Origin: Pycnococcus provasolii
Lineage: Eukaryota; Chlorophyta; Pseudoscourfieldiophyceae; Pseudoscourfieldiales; Pycnococcaceae
Reading direction: 5' to 3'
Length of the DNA stretch: 64,000 nucleotides
Assembly (NCBI GenBank): GCA_938743325.2
Contig: OW568862.1
Coordinates: 62,001 to 126,000 of the forward strand
In this document: positions 49,549-60,500 of the stretch, one piece after another
Position numbering within the stretch: the first letter of the stretch is position 1
Layout of the letters: every line of letters begins with the position of its first letter
Made by a program: the position numbers and the translations under genes
Notes under the pieces: model-generated
The model's database searches: none
What the model was told of the DNA's origin: nothing
Seen by the model: the letters and a program-made list of their open reading frames with translations, nothing else

Positions 49549-51755
49549 CGCTGCACGTGCGTTGGACGCACCCGCCGCGCAGGCGGGATTTGGAGGGGAT
49601 ACCGGAGAGGCTGCTGAAAAGCGCCGAAAACAAAAAAGTGAGGAGAGACGCGAGACATGTCGCGAACGCACGGCGTTTCATGAAAGCGAAACAGGACCAG
49701 TGCGACGACAGATGTACACAGCACGACGAGAATACGATCCACGGGCGACCCGCAAGCAGGTGGCGAGCTTGGCAGGAGATTGGCGCGCCGAGGCGGGTCA
49801 TTCGATGGCTTCGACGAGGCGTGCCGATCATGTGGCTCACACGCCCGCCGCGCCCGTATCGGTTCGCTCCAGTGGCTTTCTCGCCAGAGCAGGAGGCATG
49901 GTTTGTGAAGGAGCGGGATCGCTTTTACGCGTCGGGCGCTTGGGCGCCCGCACGCCAGCGCACGCACGTGTCGCCGGCATTTCTGGTCGAGAAGCCGGAC
50001 AAGCCGGATGGCACAAAGGATTGGAGGCTCGTCGTCAATCTGAAGTTCCTCAACAGGTATTGTCGTCAGCTGAGATTGCGATACGACACTCTCAAGGCGT
50101 TGCGCACCATGGCGCGGCGGAACGAGTACATGTTCGCGCTGGACGTAAAAGATGGTTATTATCATCTACGCCTGCAGGAATCGGAGGAGCATTTTATGAC
50201 ATTCAGCGTGGTCATAGCAGGAGAGATACAGTACATAACATGCGTGGGCTTGCCAATGGGATGGCAGCACAGTGCGTATTATTTTGTACACCTCATGCGC
50301 GTCGTGGTACGACATCTCCGGGCACCGGAGCTAGCGGAGGAGCTGCGGAAGGTGCGCGAACTGCGCAAATCTGGAGCACTACCGCGGATCTTGCAACGGC
50401 AGCTCAAAGCGCCGCAAGACCAACATCGTCTACGTATACTGGCGTACGTGGACGATTTTCTCTTCCTCGCTCCTACGCGGGAAGAGGCGCTACAGGCGAT
50501 GCGACAGGTCGACGACTTGTTTCTTCGCCTCGGCGTACAAAAACATCCGACCAAGTTCACGCCGGAGCCGGTACAGCAGCTCGTGCACTTGGGTATGGAT
50601 GTCGACCTCGAGTCAGGGCGATTCCGAGTCACCAAGAAGAGGTGCGCGCAATTGCGTGCACAAGCCAAAGACCTCATCTGCAGAGCGACGCGTCACCAGC
50701 GATGGGTACCGGCGAAGGAGCTCGCATCTTTCGCGGGGCTTGCCAACGCATGTCTTCTGGCAGTGGAGCCCGCGCGATTTTTCCTCCGCTCGATCTACGT
50801 CGCGCTCGAGACGCGAAGTTCGTGGGAAGGAAACTGTCGATTAGATCGACAAGCTCTGAGGGACCTCAGCTGGTGGAACGCCTTCCACTACGAACACAAG
50901 TGGAACGGCGCTGCAATCTGGAAGCGTCCGACGCAAGCGATCCTTCACTGCGATGCCGCAGGAGGCAAGCAACATGGCTGGGGCGGCGCTTTGAACGGAA
51001 AACACACAGCGCGGGGCGCGTGGACGCCGGCACAGGCGGAACAGCACATTACGCTGCTGGAATTGAAGGCGGTGCGTTTCACGATCGAAACGTTCGTCCA
51101 CTTCCTCCGAGGCAGAGTCGTGCGATTGCACGAGGACAATATGGGCGTCGTAGGCATCCTCGCGTCGTCGACATCAAAATCACCGAAGATCATGCGCGAG
51201 ATGCGCAAACTGTGGTGGTTGCTGGACGCGAACGGCATTCAACTGCAGGATGTGGAGTACATCCGATCCGAGGCGAATGTACTCGCGGACGCGCTTTCGC
51301 GAGAGCGGGTGCATCCGCTTTTGCGTCCGCTCAGGCGGTCGTTCATCTCGTACGTCGAGGACAAGTGGCAACGGCGTCACACCGTCGACCGGTTCGCGAC
51401 ATTCGCAGGGGCAGTCGCGCCGAGATACTACACCATTCGGCACTGCGAGCCTCAGGCGGAGGGCGTGGGCGCATTCACCACCACGTGGCGGCGGGAGGTC
51501 AATTTTGCGAGACCGCCGCCCAATCAAATCAGCGCCGTGATCCGGCTATTGCAGCAGGATCCGGCGGTGTCGGCCACGGTCGTCGTGCCGTATTGGCCGG
51601 GGGCGATGTGGTTCGCGCCGCTTATGGCGCTGACGACGGCATCCATGGTTCTGCCATGGACGGCAATCGAGCTGGGTACGTGCGTTTCCAGCGCGACCAG
51701 GCCCTGGAACGTCATCGTTTGCCGGGTCGGGCCCGACCAGCCTGGTTGCATCTGA
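49545..51755 (+). CDS. ORF2 of PAT-like element: reverse transcriptase, RNase H
   Basis: 736 residues. The reverse transcriptase part shows WRLVVNLKFLNRY, FALDVKDGYYHL and the catalytic LAYVDDFLFLAP. The RNase H part shows ILHCDAAGG, ELKAVRFTIE, RLHEDNMGVV and RSEANVLADALSR. The last 120 residues (VDRFATFAGAVAPRY, then VVPYWPGAMWF) resemble the methyltransferase-like region found after RNase H in DIRS-type elements. It copies the element's RNA into DNA. Confidence 0.9.
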   Translation: MTLHVRWTHPPRRRDLEGIPERLLKSAENKKVRRDARHVANARRFMKAKQDQCDDRCTQHDENTIHGRPASRWRAWQEIGAPRRVIRWLRRGVPIMWLTRPPRPYRFAPVAFSPEQEAWFVKERDRFYASGAWAPARQRTHVSPAFLVEKPDKPDGTKDWRLVVNLKFLNRYCRQLRLRYDTLKALRTMARRNEYMFALDVKDGYYHLRLQESEEHFMTFSVVIAGEIQYITCVGLPMGWQHSAYYFVHLMRVVVRHLRAPELAEELRKVRELRKSGALPRILQRQLKAPQDQHRLRILAYVDDFLFLAPTREEALQAMRQVDDLFLRLGVQKHPTKFTPEPVQQLVHLGMDVDLESGRFRVTKKRCAQLRAQAKDLICRATRHQRWVPAKELASFAGLANACLLAVEPARFFLRSIYVALETRSSWEGNCRLDRQALRDLSWWNAFHYEHKWNGAAIWKRPTQAILHCDAAGGKQHGWGGALNGKHTARGAWTPAQAEQHITLLELKAVRFTIETFVHFLRGRVVRLHEDNMGVVGILASSTSKSPKIMREMRKLWWLLDANGIQLQDVEYIRSEANVLADALSRERVHPLLRPLRRSFISYVEDKWQRRHTVDRFATFAGAVAPRYYTIRHCEPQAEGVGAFTTTWRREVNFARPPPNQISAVIRLLQQDPAVSATVVVPYWPGAMWFAPLMALTTASMVLPWTAIELGTCVSSATRPWNVIVCRVGPDQPGCI

Positions 51756-51832
51756 GCGCTCCAGCGAGGGCGCGTGAAGTGGTGTCGCAGGTGCGCGCCA
51801 CAGCCAATTGGCGTGCGGTGGCGGCGAGACGC

Positions 51833-52840
51833 ATGCGCACGGCTTTGGGCACATCCAAGGCGGGGCTTGCTACGCTGGCGTACTGGCGGGAGGCCAATAC
51901 AGAGGGCACCCGGGTGCGCTACGATGCACGCTGGGAAGCGTTTGCCGCTTACTGCGATCGCGCGGGGCGGAGCGCGCTGCCAGCCACGCCGGAGACGGTG
52001 GCCATGTATCTTGCTGTGTTGGCGCAAAAGTATCGCAACACACGCAAGGGCGCATCAGCCAAGTCATACAAGCAGATCGTTGCCGCGATCAACCACGTGC
52101 ATCGTGAGTTTCATCTGGAGACGCCGGGAGGCGCCAACCTCGTCAAGCAAGTAAGGCGAGGAATCCGTGCGGAACAGGCGGAGATGCTCTCTGATACACC
52201 GCAGCGAACGTACCTGCCCATCAGCGTCCTCTACCAGATCCTGGAGCTGGCAGAGACGACGACGAATGTGTCGCTCCTGGCGGATTGTGCAGCAGTTCTT
52301 TTTGCATTCGTGCTTTTTGCGCGAGCATCCACGGCAAAAGCGGTGATCGAGCGTGATGTGGTGCTGGACGACACCAATGCACGCCTCACTGTCATCGAGC
52401 GCTTTTTCAAAGGGCGCAGCAGGCGAACGCCATCGCTACGCGTCTTTGAATTTGGCGAGCACGCATTCCCGCGTGTGCGGGCGGTCCTCGCGCGCTTTCG
52501 ACGTTTGCGTGGCGCGGTCCGCGAGGTATCGCCGTGCTTCGCGCTGGCAGGCGAGCGGGCTAGGCAGCCCAACCGCCAGCTAGCGCGTGTGCTGCAGCAG
52601 CTGCAGGTGACGGCACCACGGGGTACGTACTACTCGTGGCACAGCCTGCGCAAGGGCGCGGCGACATGTGCATTTGCATTGCATGTCCGATACGAATCCA
52701 TCTGCGCGTACGGTGGCTGGAGTGTCGCCAGCGGCGTTGCACATGATTACATCGACCCGCTGGCTGCGTCAGATGCGCGTGGAGCACATTTCTTTGGGTG
52801 GCTCATGCCTTCCGTGGTGCCGCCCGGCGCGCCGCGTTAA
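51833..52840 (+). CDS. ORF3 of PAT-like element: tyrosine recombinase
   Basis: About 335 residues; the frame is open upstream of the ATG at 51833 and the true start is unknown. An N-terminal DNA-binding part (YDARWEAFAAYCDR) is followed by the catalytic domain with SWHSLRKGAATCAF (H-x-x-R), GGWSVASG and the terminal VAHDYIDPL carrying the nucleophile Tyr. Such recombinases integrate circular DNA copies without target duplication. Confidence 0.85.
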   Translation: MRTALGTSKAGLATLAYWREANTEGTRVRYDARWEAFAAYCDRAGRSALPATPETVAMYLAVLAQKYRNTRKGASAKSYKQIVAAINHVHREFHLETPGGANLVKQVRRGIRAEQAEMLSDTPQRTYLPISVLYQILELAETTTNVSLLADCAAVLFAFVLFARASTAKAVIERDVVLDDTNARLTVIERFFKGRSRRTPSLRVFEFGEHAFPRVRAVLARFRRLRGAVREVSPCFALAGERARQPNRQLARVLQQLQVTAPRGTYYSWHSLRKGAATCAFALHVRYESICAYGGWSVASGVAHDYIDPLAASDARGAHFFGWLMPSVVPPGAPR

Positions 52841-52862
52841 CGCGCGCGCCGCATTCATACTC

Positions 52863-52884
52863 TGGCCATTCGGTCGGTGAAACC
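52863..52884 (+). repeat. B1 repeat of whole PAT-like element
   Basis: A 22-bp repeat (TGGCCATTCGGTCGGTGAAA and two more bases) identical to 53150-53171. It overlaps the start of A2 by five bases. Confidence 0.85.
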
Positions 52885-53054
52885 TTTGGCCCACGGGCTA
52901 GGGGTTTTGAATTCGAATCTCCGATTCAAACAGGCCTGCTTCACATTGCCATGCGAAGCAGGCGCGCGGTAAACCCGCGCGGGGAACTGCCCGCGGATGC
53001 CCGCGGTTTCCCCGTCTCACTCTTAGTTTTGCACGCGACTGAAGTTCGCGCGCA
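52880..53054 (+). repeat. A2 repeat of whole PAT-like element
   Basis: The second copy of the 175-bp A repeat, with no difference from A1 that I can see. Confidence 0.92.
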
Positions 53055-53149
53055 CCCACCCAGACCCTCCCTCTCTAAGGCACGATTGGGACAGGCAAAA
53101 AACGACGTGATTAACGAATAATTTATTGTAATTATTTCGATACCTTTTT

Positions 53150-53171
53150 TGGCCATTCGGTCGGTGAAACC
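53150..53171 (+). repeat. B2 repeat of whole PAT-like element
   Basis: The second copy of the 22-bp B repeat. It marks the right end of the element. Confidence 0.85.
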
Positions 53172-53233
53172 CCCATTTTTAATTATTTCCTTTCTCCGAC
53201 CAGAAGTCGCGGCCACCACCAGATCGCGGCTTG

Positions 53234-54250
53234 ATGATGGCGCGCGTGCGTTGCGGTTTGCAGCTGCAGCTGCTTGCACTGCTCAGCCTCGCGCTTGACC
53301 CGCGTCCTGCGGCCGCCGTGGACCTGTACATCCCAACCTTCCTCGCGTCGCAGAGCGGCAAGGCGGAGCGCGTCAGCGCCGACTCAGTCAACAAGTGCGA
53401 CGCCGTTAACCGCCGCGACCTCCCGCCGCGGAGCGACGTGCTAAAGACGGTTGATGGTGCAGACGGCCTGCCGGTGCTCGAACGTGGTGGCGTGAACAGG
53501 CAGAGATGGCGCACATGTGCGGTGGTCGGAAACGCAGGACACCTGACAGGCACCAAGTACGGCGGGGCGATCGACGGGAACGACGCAGTGATCCGAATGA
53601 ACCAGGCGCCCACCCAGGGATACGAGGACATTGTCGGTGCTAAGACAACGATACGCGTCATCAACAAGGAGTGGCTGGTCAAATACGCCGATAACGTGCC
53701 GTGGCTGCCATGGGAGCGCAACGCCGTCCTGCTCAGCCGAGGCGACAACGAGGAGCGCGTGGGACGTGGGAAGTACGCACCGGCTCTCAGTAACGCGGAA
53801 ACGCGAAGAAAGGTGCTTGCCGCCGCCGCCAGGAACAGGGTGCGCGTGATGAAGACAAATAAGCGGCTCGTCGACGCGGCGTGGCGAAAAATTGAAAAGC
53901 AGGAGACGTGCGAGCCGAGCGGCTTCAAGTGCCCTCAGTGTAAGCCGAGCTCGGGTTTCCTCGCGGTGGCCATCGCACTGGCACTCTGCGAGCGCGTCAA
54001 CGTCTTCGGTATGGCGGGCAGCCGATTCGTGCAGGCAAACAAACAATATCCATACCACTACTACAATTTCAGGGGCACCCAGCTCAAGCAGGGCTACGCA
54101 GGCCACGCCTTCACGTCTGAGCTTGCTCTCATACGTAAGGCCGACGAGACGGGCGTTCTGCGCCTGTGCCATGACGAAAATGCCGTGGTTGGCGGCAGCG
54201 ATGGCGCGTGCGAGGACGACTCGCCGTGCTGCACGGCGGCAACGACCTGA
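53234..54250 (+). CDS. GT29 sialyltransferase-like protein 2
   Basis: 338 residues from the ATG at 53234 (MMARVRCG). A signal peptide or short anchor (LQLQLLALLSLALDPRPAAA) is followed directly by the catalytic domain. The sialyl motifs are clear: L near residues 94-140 (TCAVVGNAGHL, then DAVIRMNQAPTQGY), S near 236-262 (KPSSGFLAVAIALALC, then VFGM), motif III YPYHYY near 272 and VS HAFTSELALI near 290. The stem is short and it is only distantly like the gene at 12.0 kb. A Golgi glycosyltransferase role follows from the family; donor and acceptor are unknown. The PAT-like element ends 62 bp before the ATG, so any promoter here must lie in or beyond it. Confidence 0.87.
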   Translation: MMARVRCGLQLQLLALLSLALDPRPAAAVDLYIPTFLASQSGKAERVSADSVNKCDAVNRRDLPPRSDVLKTVDGADGLPVLERGGVNRQRWRTCAVVGNAGHLTGTKYGGAIDGNDAVIRMNQAPTQGYEDIVGAKTTIRVINKEWLVKYADNVPWLPWERNAVLLSRGDNEERVGRGKYAPALSNAETRRKVLAAAARNRVRVMKTNKRLVDAAWRKIEKQETCEPSGFKCPQCKPSSGFLAVAIALALCERVNVFGMAGSRFVQANKQYPYHYYNFRGTQLKQGYAGHAFTSELALIRKADETGVLRLCHDENAVVGGSDGACEDDSPCCTAATT

Positions 54251-54565
54251 CCCGCAGGGGCATGTTTCGTGCTAAAATTGTACTACGTAAACTGTTATAC
54301 GAAATTTCGTAGAAAATCTATCAGATACAGTGTATGCGAGTTGTATATTGTGCGCGCCACAGAGACATATTGATGTACCGCCGTGATGAGTTCATGCCAC
54401 TCGTAGACGCGTAAGCTCGCAAAGAATCCCAGAGCCCTCCCTGCCCGCACCCTCCCACATCTTGCCCGGCCACAACCCAGTGCCCACTCATTCCCACACC
54501 TTCCCCCTTCCCAAAGTACACATTGTAATATACACACACGGCAGCACGAAGAATGCCGTGCGCGT
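54251..54565. other. Convergent intergenic spacer
   Basis: 315 bp between the 3' ends of the GT29-like gene and the giant repeat gene. It holds a pyrimidine-rich CCCACACCTTCCC stretch at about 54450-54510 but no gene. Confidence 0.4.
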
Positions 54566-57500
54566 CTAGCAAAGCTTTGCGTCAAATTGACACAGCAAAC
54601 TCTGCATGCGCTCAATTTTGTTTTTGAAGTACTGATTCTCCGATTGCAACTGCACCGAGCGCGCCTCGACATCTGATAGGCGCTGCGCCATTTCATCTAT
54701 CGTTGCTGCTTGAATTTGTTTCGAATCGTCATCAATACTAGCATTTGTGTTGCCGAGCATGGTGCTCAGCAGTCGACGAGTCGACTGAGACTCGTTTGTA
54801 CGTATTTCGTTGCTTTCGTCCAAAAACTCAGCGTCACTCAGTAGCTCACGTCTGCGTGTTTGAGTTCCCACAACTGTACCATCTGTGTTCGCGGTCGGAG
54901 CTGCATTGTGGACACGCAAATTTCCAGATGTATCAGCAAAGTAATAATGTGAAGTTCCTCCCGTGTCGACCAATACGAAATGGCCAGGAGTATTTGCGCC
55001 AGCACCATTGTTCAATGTTAGCACACCTTGAGCCGATCCAGCCGTTCCAGCACTTAGTGCACCGGCAACATTCACCGCCGCCCCAAAAAAGGAGTTACCG
55101 GCAACGCCAATGCCTCCACCGACGATTAACGCGCCATCTGCACTAGAAGTCGCCGCCGTGTTGTCGGATATCGTGACGACACCACCGAAGTGGGATGCAA
55201 GAGCCACGCCCACGCCGCCTGTCACGATGAGCGCGCCCGTCGTTGACGAACTCGCCGGCGTGTTGTCGGATACCGTGACGGCACCAGAGGATACCGTGAC
55301 GGCACCACCGAAGTTGGATGCAGCACTCGTGCCCACGCCGCCTGTCACGACGAGCGCGGCGGTCGTTGCCGAAGCCGCCGCCGTGCTGTCGGATATCGTG
55401 ACGACACCAGCGAAGTGGGATGCAAGAGCCACGCCCACGCCGCCTGTCACGATGAGCGCGCCCGTCGTTGACGAACTCGCCGGCGTGTTGTCGGATACCG
55501 TGACCGGCTTCACTGCCACGATCAGCTCTGCTCCGTCTCGCGTGTCGAATTGCATGTAGTTGTTCGTGTCTTCCCTGATGAGGAACGCATTCTGCTCGTT
55601 ATCTTTGAGATTCAATGTGACAGCTCCAGTGATCGTGAGCGTGTCAGCACTGGCAAGGTCACCAAGCGCAGTGTTGCCGCCCACGTTGAGATTCTCCGCA
55701 ATGCCGACGCCGCCAGCGACAACCAGCGCACCGGCGGTATTGGCGCCTGATGTCGTGGTGGCGGATACCGTGACGACACCAGCGAAGTTGGATGCAAGAG
55801 CCACGCCCACGCCGCCAGTCACGATGAGCGCGCCCGTCGTTGACGAACTCGCCGGCGTGTTGTCGGATACCGTGACGGCACCAGAGGATACCGTGACGGC
55901 ACCACCGAAGTTGGATGCAGCACTCGTGCCCACGCCGCCTGTCACGACGAGCGCGGCGGTCGTTGCCGAAGCCGCCGCCGTGCTGTCGGATATCGTGACG
56001 ACACCAGCGAAGTGGGATGCAAGAGCCACGCCCACGCCGCCTGTCACGATGAGCGCGCCCGTCGTTGACGAACTCGCCGGCGTGTTGTCGGATACCGTGA
56101 CCGGCTTCACTGCCACGATCAGCTCTGCTCCGTCTCGCGTGTCGAATTGCATGTAGTTGTTCGTGTCTTCCCTGATGAGGAACGCATTCTGCTCGTTATC
56201 TTTGAGATTCAATGTGACAGCTCCAGTGATCGTGAGCGTGTCAGCACTGGCAAGGTCACCAAGCGCAGTGTTGCCGCCCACGTTGAGATTCTCCGCAATG
56301 CCGACGCCGCCAGCGACAACCAGCGCACCGGCGGTATTGGCGCCTGATGTCGTGGTGGCGGATACCGTGACGACACCAGCGAAGTTGGATGCAAGAGCCA
56401 CGCCCACGCCGCCTGTCACGATGAGCGCGCCCGTCGTTGACGAACTCGCCGGCGTGTTGTCGGATACCGTGACCGGCTTCACTGCCACGATCAGCTCTGC
56501 TCCGTCTCGCGTGTCGAATTGCATGTAGTTGTTCGTGTCTTCCCTGATGAGGAACGCATTCTGCTCGTTATCTTTGAGATTCAATGTGACAGCTCCAGTG
56601 ATCGTGAGCGTGTCAGCACTGGCAAGGTCACCAAGCGCAGTGTTGCCGCCCACGTTGAGATTCTCCGCAATGCCGACGCCGCCAGCGACAACCAGCGCAC
56701 CGGCGGTATTGGCGCCTGATGTCGTGGTGGCGGATACCGTGACGACACCAGCGAAGTTGGATGCAAGAGCCACGCCCACGCCGCCTGTCACGATGAGCGC
56801 GCCCGTCGTTGACGAACTCGCCGGCGTGTTGTCGGATACCGTGACCGGCTTCACTGCCACGATCAGCTCTCCTCCGGTATCTTGCGTGTCGAATCGCATG
56901 TAATTGTTCGCGCCTTCCGTGATGAGGAACGCATTCTGCTCGTTATCTTTGAGATTCAATGTGACAGCTCCAGTGATCGTGAGCGTGTCAGCACTGGCAA
57001 GGTTACCAAGCGCAGTGTTGCCGCCCACGTTGAGATTCTCCGCAATGCCGACGCCGCCTGTCACGATGAGCGCGCCCGTCGTTGCATCACTCGACGTCGT
57101 GGTGGCGGATACCGTGACCGGCTTCACTGCCACGATCAGCTCTCCTCCGGTATCTTGCGTGTCGAATCGCATGTAGTTGTTCGCGCCTTCCGTGATGAGG
57201 AACGCATTCTGCTCGTTATCTTTGAGATTCAATGTGACAGCTCCAGTGATCGTGAGCGTGTCAGCACTGGCAAGGTCACCAAGCGCAGTGTTGCCGCCCA
57301 CGTTGAGATTCTCCGCAATGCCGACGCCGCCAGCGACAACCAGCGCACCGGCGGTATTGGCGCCTGATGTCGTCGTATCGGATACCGTGACGACACCACC
57401 GAAGTTGGATGCAGCACTCACGCCCACGCCGCCAGTCACGATGAGCGCGCCCGTCGTTGCCGTACTCGCCGCCGTGCTGTCGGTTATCGTGACCGGTTTG

Positions 57501-60500
57501 GTGGATGTGATCTTCTCCTGGCCGTTTGAGGTTGTGAACGTCAGGTACGGAGTCGACCCCTCCCTGAACACTGCGGCATTTGCGTGATTGTCTGGCATGG
57601 TGTGCTTAAAGGTTCCCTGAGAAGTGATCGCGTCACTCGTCGCATCGCCGAGGAACACGTCCCCGTTGATGTTTGCATCGCTCTGAAGTATGACATCCTT
57701 CGCGACATCCATCTTTCCGCCAATATGAACATTTTTCGCAAAACCCGCGCCACCGTTTGTGTATAATGAATACGTAAGTGCGTCATTAGTCTGGAGCAGC
57801 CTTCGTCGTGATGTCGAGCTACCAAAGGACGTCTTTGCCTCATCGCTGCTGTCAAATATTGTGACAGCGCTGTACAAATCCATGCCATAAAATGATCCAG
57901 TCAACTTACCAGAGCTCGTTAGAGTCATCCCATCAATACCAGAGGTCAGCGACGTCATGCCAGTGCTCGCAGACGTGTAGTCGCCCTTGGTGACGACCGA
58001 CATGCCGCCAGATCCAGACTCCGCCGTAATGCCGCCCTTGTCTGATGAGGCGGTGATGTACACCGAGGCGGCATCTGTGCCCCCGGACTTGATATTCACG
58101 CTCGACTCCACGCTGTGGATGTTCACGTCGTGCGAGGGATTCTCGCCGCCGTACGACGTGATGGACGCGCCGTAGAAGCCTCCGACGAAGCTTCCCGTAC
58201 TCGTCATGAGCGTTCCACCAAGACCGGACGTCGCGTCGATGGAACCAGATCCTGCTGTGCCCGCGCCGAGAGAAATATCCGTCTCTGCCGTCAGCGACGT
58301 CATGCCAGTGCTCGCAGACGTGTAGTCGCCCTTGGTGACGACCGACATGCCGCCAGATCCAGACTCCGCCGTAATGCCGCCCTTGTCTGATGAGGCGGTG
58401 ATGTACACCGAGGCGGCATCTGTGCCCCCGGACTTGATATTCACGCTCGACTCCACGCTGTGGATGTTCACGTCGTGCGAGGGATTCTCGCCGCCGTACG
58501 ACGTGATGGACGCGCCGTAGAAGCCTCCGACGAAGCTTCCCGTACTCGTCATGAGCGTTCCACCAAGACCGGACGTCGCGTCGATGGAACCAGATCCTGC
58601 CGTGCCCGCGCCGAGAGAAATATCCGTCTCTGCCGTCAGCGACGTCATGCCAGTGCTCGCAGACGTGTAGTCGCCCTTGGTGACGACCGACATGCCACCA
58701 GATCCAGACTCCGCCGTAATGCCGCCCTTGTCTGATGAGGCGGTGATGTACACCGAGGCGGCATCTGTGCCCCCGGACTTGATATTCACGCTCGACTCCA
58801 CGCTGTGGATGTTCACGTCGTGCGAGGGATTCTCGCCGCCGTACGACGTGATGGACGCGCCGTAGAAGCCTCCGACGAAGCTTCCCGTACTCGTCATGAG
58901 CGTTCCACCAAGACCGGACGTCGCGTCGATGGAACCAGATCCTGCCGTGCCCGCGCCGAGAGAAATATCCGTCTCTGCCGTCAGCGACGTCATGCCAGTG
59001 CTCGCAGACGTGTAGTCGCCCTTGGTGACGACCGACATGCCGCCAGATCCAGACTCCGCCGTAATGCCGCCCTTGTCTGATGAGGCGGTGATGTACACCG
59101 AGGCGGCATCTGTGCCCCCGGACTTGATATTCACGCTCGACTCCACGCTGTGGATGTTCACGTCGTGCGAGGGATTCTCGCCGCCGTACGACGTGATGGA
59201 CGCGCCGTAGAAGCCTCCGACGAAGCTTCCCGTACTCGTCATGAGCGTTCCACCAAGACCGGACGTCGCGTCGATGGAACCAGATCCTGCTGTGCCCGCG
59301 CCGAGAGAAATATCCGTCTCTGCCGTCAGCGACGTCATGCCAGTGCTCGCAGACGTGTAGTCGCCCTTGGTGACGACCGACATGCCGCCAGATCCAGACT
59401 CCGCCGTAATGCCGCCCTTGTCTGATGAGGCGGTGATGTACACCGAGGCGGCATCTGTGCCCCCGGACTTGATATTCACGCTCGACTCCACGCTGTGGAT
59501 GTTCACGTCGTGCGAGGGATTCTCGCCGCCGTACGACGTGATGGACGCGCCGTAGAAGCCTCCGACGAAGCTTCCCGTACTCGTCATGAGCGTTCCACCA
59601 AGACCGGACGTCGCGTCGATGGAACCAGATCCTGCCGTGCCCGCGCCGAGAGAAATATCCGTCTCTGCCGTCAGCGACGTCATGCCAGTGCTCGCAGACG
59701 TGTAGTCGCCCTTGGTGACGACCGACATGCCACCAGATCCAGACTCCGCCGTAATGCCGCCCTTGTCTGATGAGGCGGTGATGTACACCGAGGCGGCATC
59801 TGTGCCCCCGGACTTGATATTCACGCTCGACTCCACGCTGTGGATGTTCACGTCGTGCGAGGGATTCTCGCCGCCGTACGACGTGATGGACGCGCCGTAG
59901 AAGCCTCCGACGAAGCTTCCCGTACTCGTCATGAGCGTTCCACCAAGACCGGACGTCGCGTCGATGGAACCAGATCCTGCCGTGCCCGCGCCGAGAGAAA
60001 TATCCGTCTCTGCCGTCAGCGACGTCATGCCAGTGCTCGCAGACGTGTAGTCGCCCTTGGTGACGACCGACATGCCGCCAGATCCAGACTCCGCCGTAAT
60101 GCCGCCCTTGTCTGATGAGGCGGTGATGTACACCGAGGCGGCATCTGTGCCCCCGGACTTGATATTCACGCTCGACTCCACGCTGTGGATGTTCACGTCG
60201 TGCGAGGGATTCTCGCCGCCGTACGACGTGATGGACGCGCCGTAGAAGCCTCCGACGAAGCTTCCCGTACTCGTCATGAGCGTTCCACCAAGACCGGACG
60301 TCGCGTCGATGGAACCAGATCCTGCTGTGCCCGCGCCGAGAGAAATATCCGTCTCTGCCGTCAGCGACGTCATGCCAGTGCTCGCAGACGTGTAGTCGCC
60401 CTTGGTGACGACCGACATGCCGCCAGATCCAGACTCCGCCGTAATGCCGCCCTTGTCTGATGAGGCGGTGATGTACACCGAGGCGGCATCTGTGCCCCCG

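Larger units (their letters stand above)
47963..53171 (+). mobile_element. PAT/DIRS-type tyrosine-recombinase retrotransposon, looks whole
   Basis: The layout is A1-ORFs-B1-A2-B2 with 175-bp A repeats and 22-bp B repeats, the split direct repeat form of PAT/Ngaro-type elements. Three ORFs follow in order: gag-like, reverse transcriptase with RNase H and a C-terminal region resembling the methyltransferase-like domain of DIRS elements, and a tyrosine recombinase instead of a DDE integrase. A1 and A2 are identical, as are B1 and B2, and all three ORFs are long and open, so the copy looks whole and young. The first two ORFs overlap by 4 bp (ATGA), a stop-restart arrangement. It inserted 63 bp before the start of the GT29-like gene at 53.2 kb. 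Confidence 0.88.

Noticed and set aside
49358-51750. Long frame overlapping gag-like and RT ORFs in a third frame
   Set aside because: Only its right part encodes a domain (the recombinase). The left part is a shadow of the other two ORFs.
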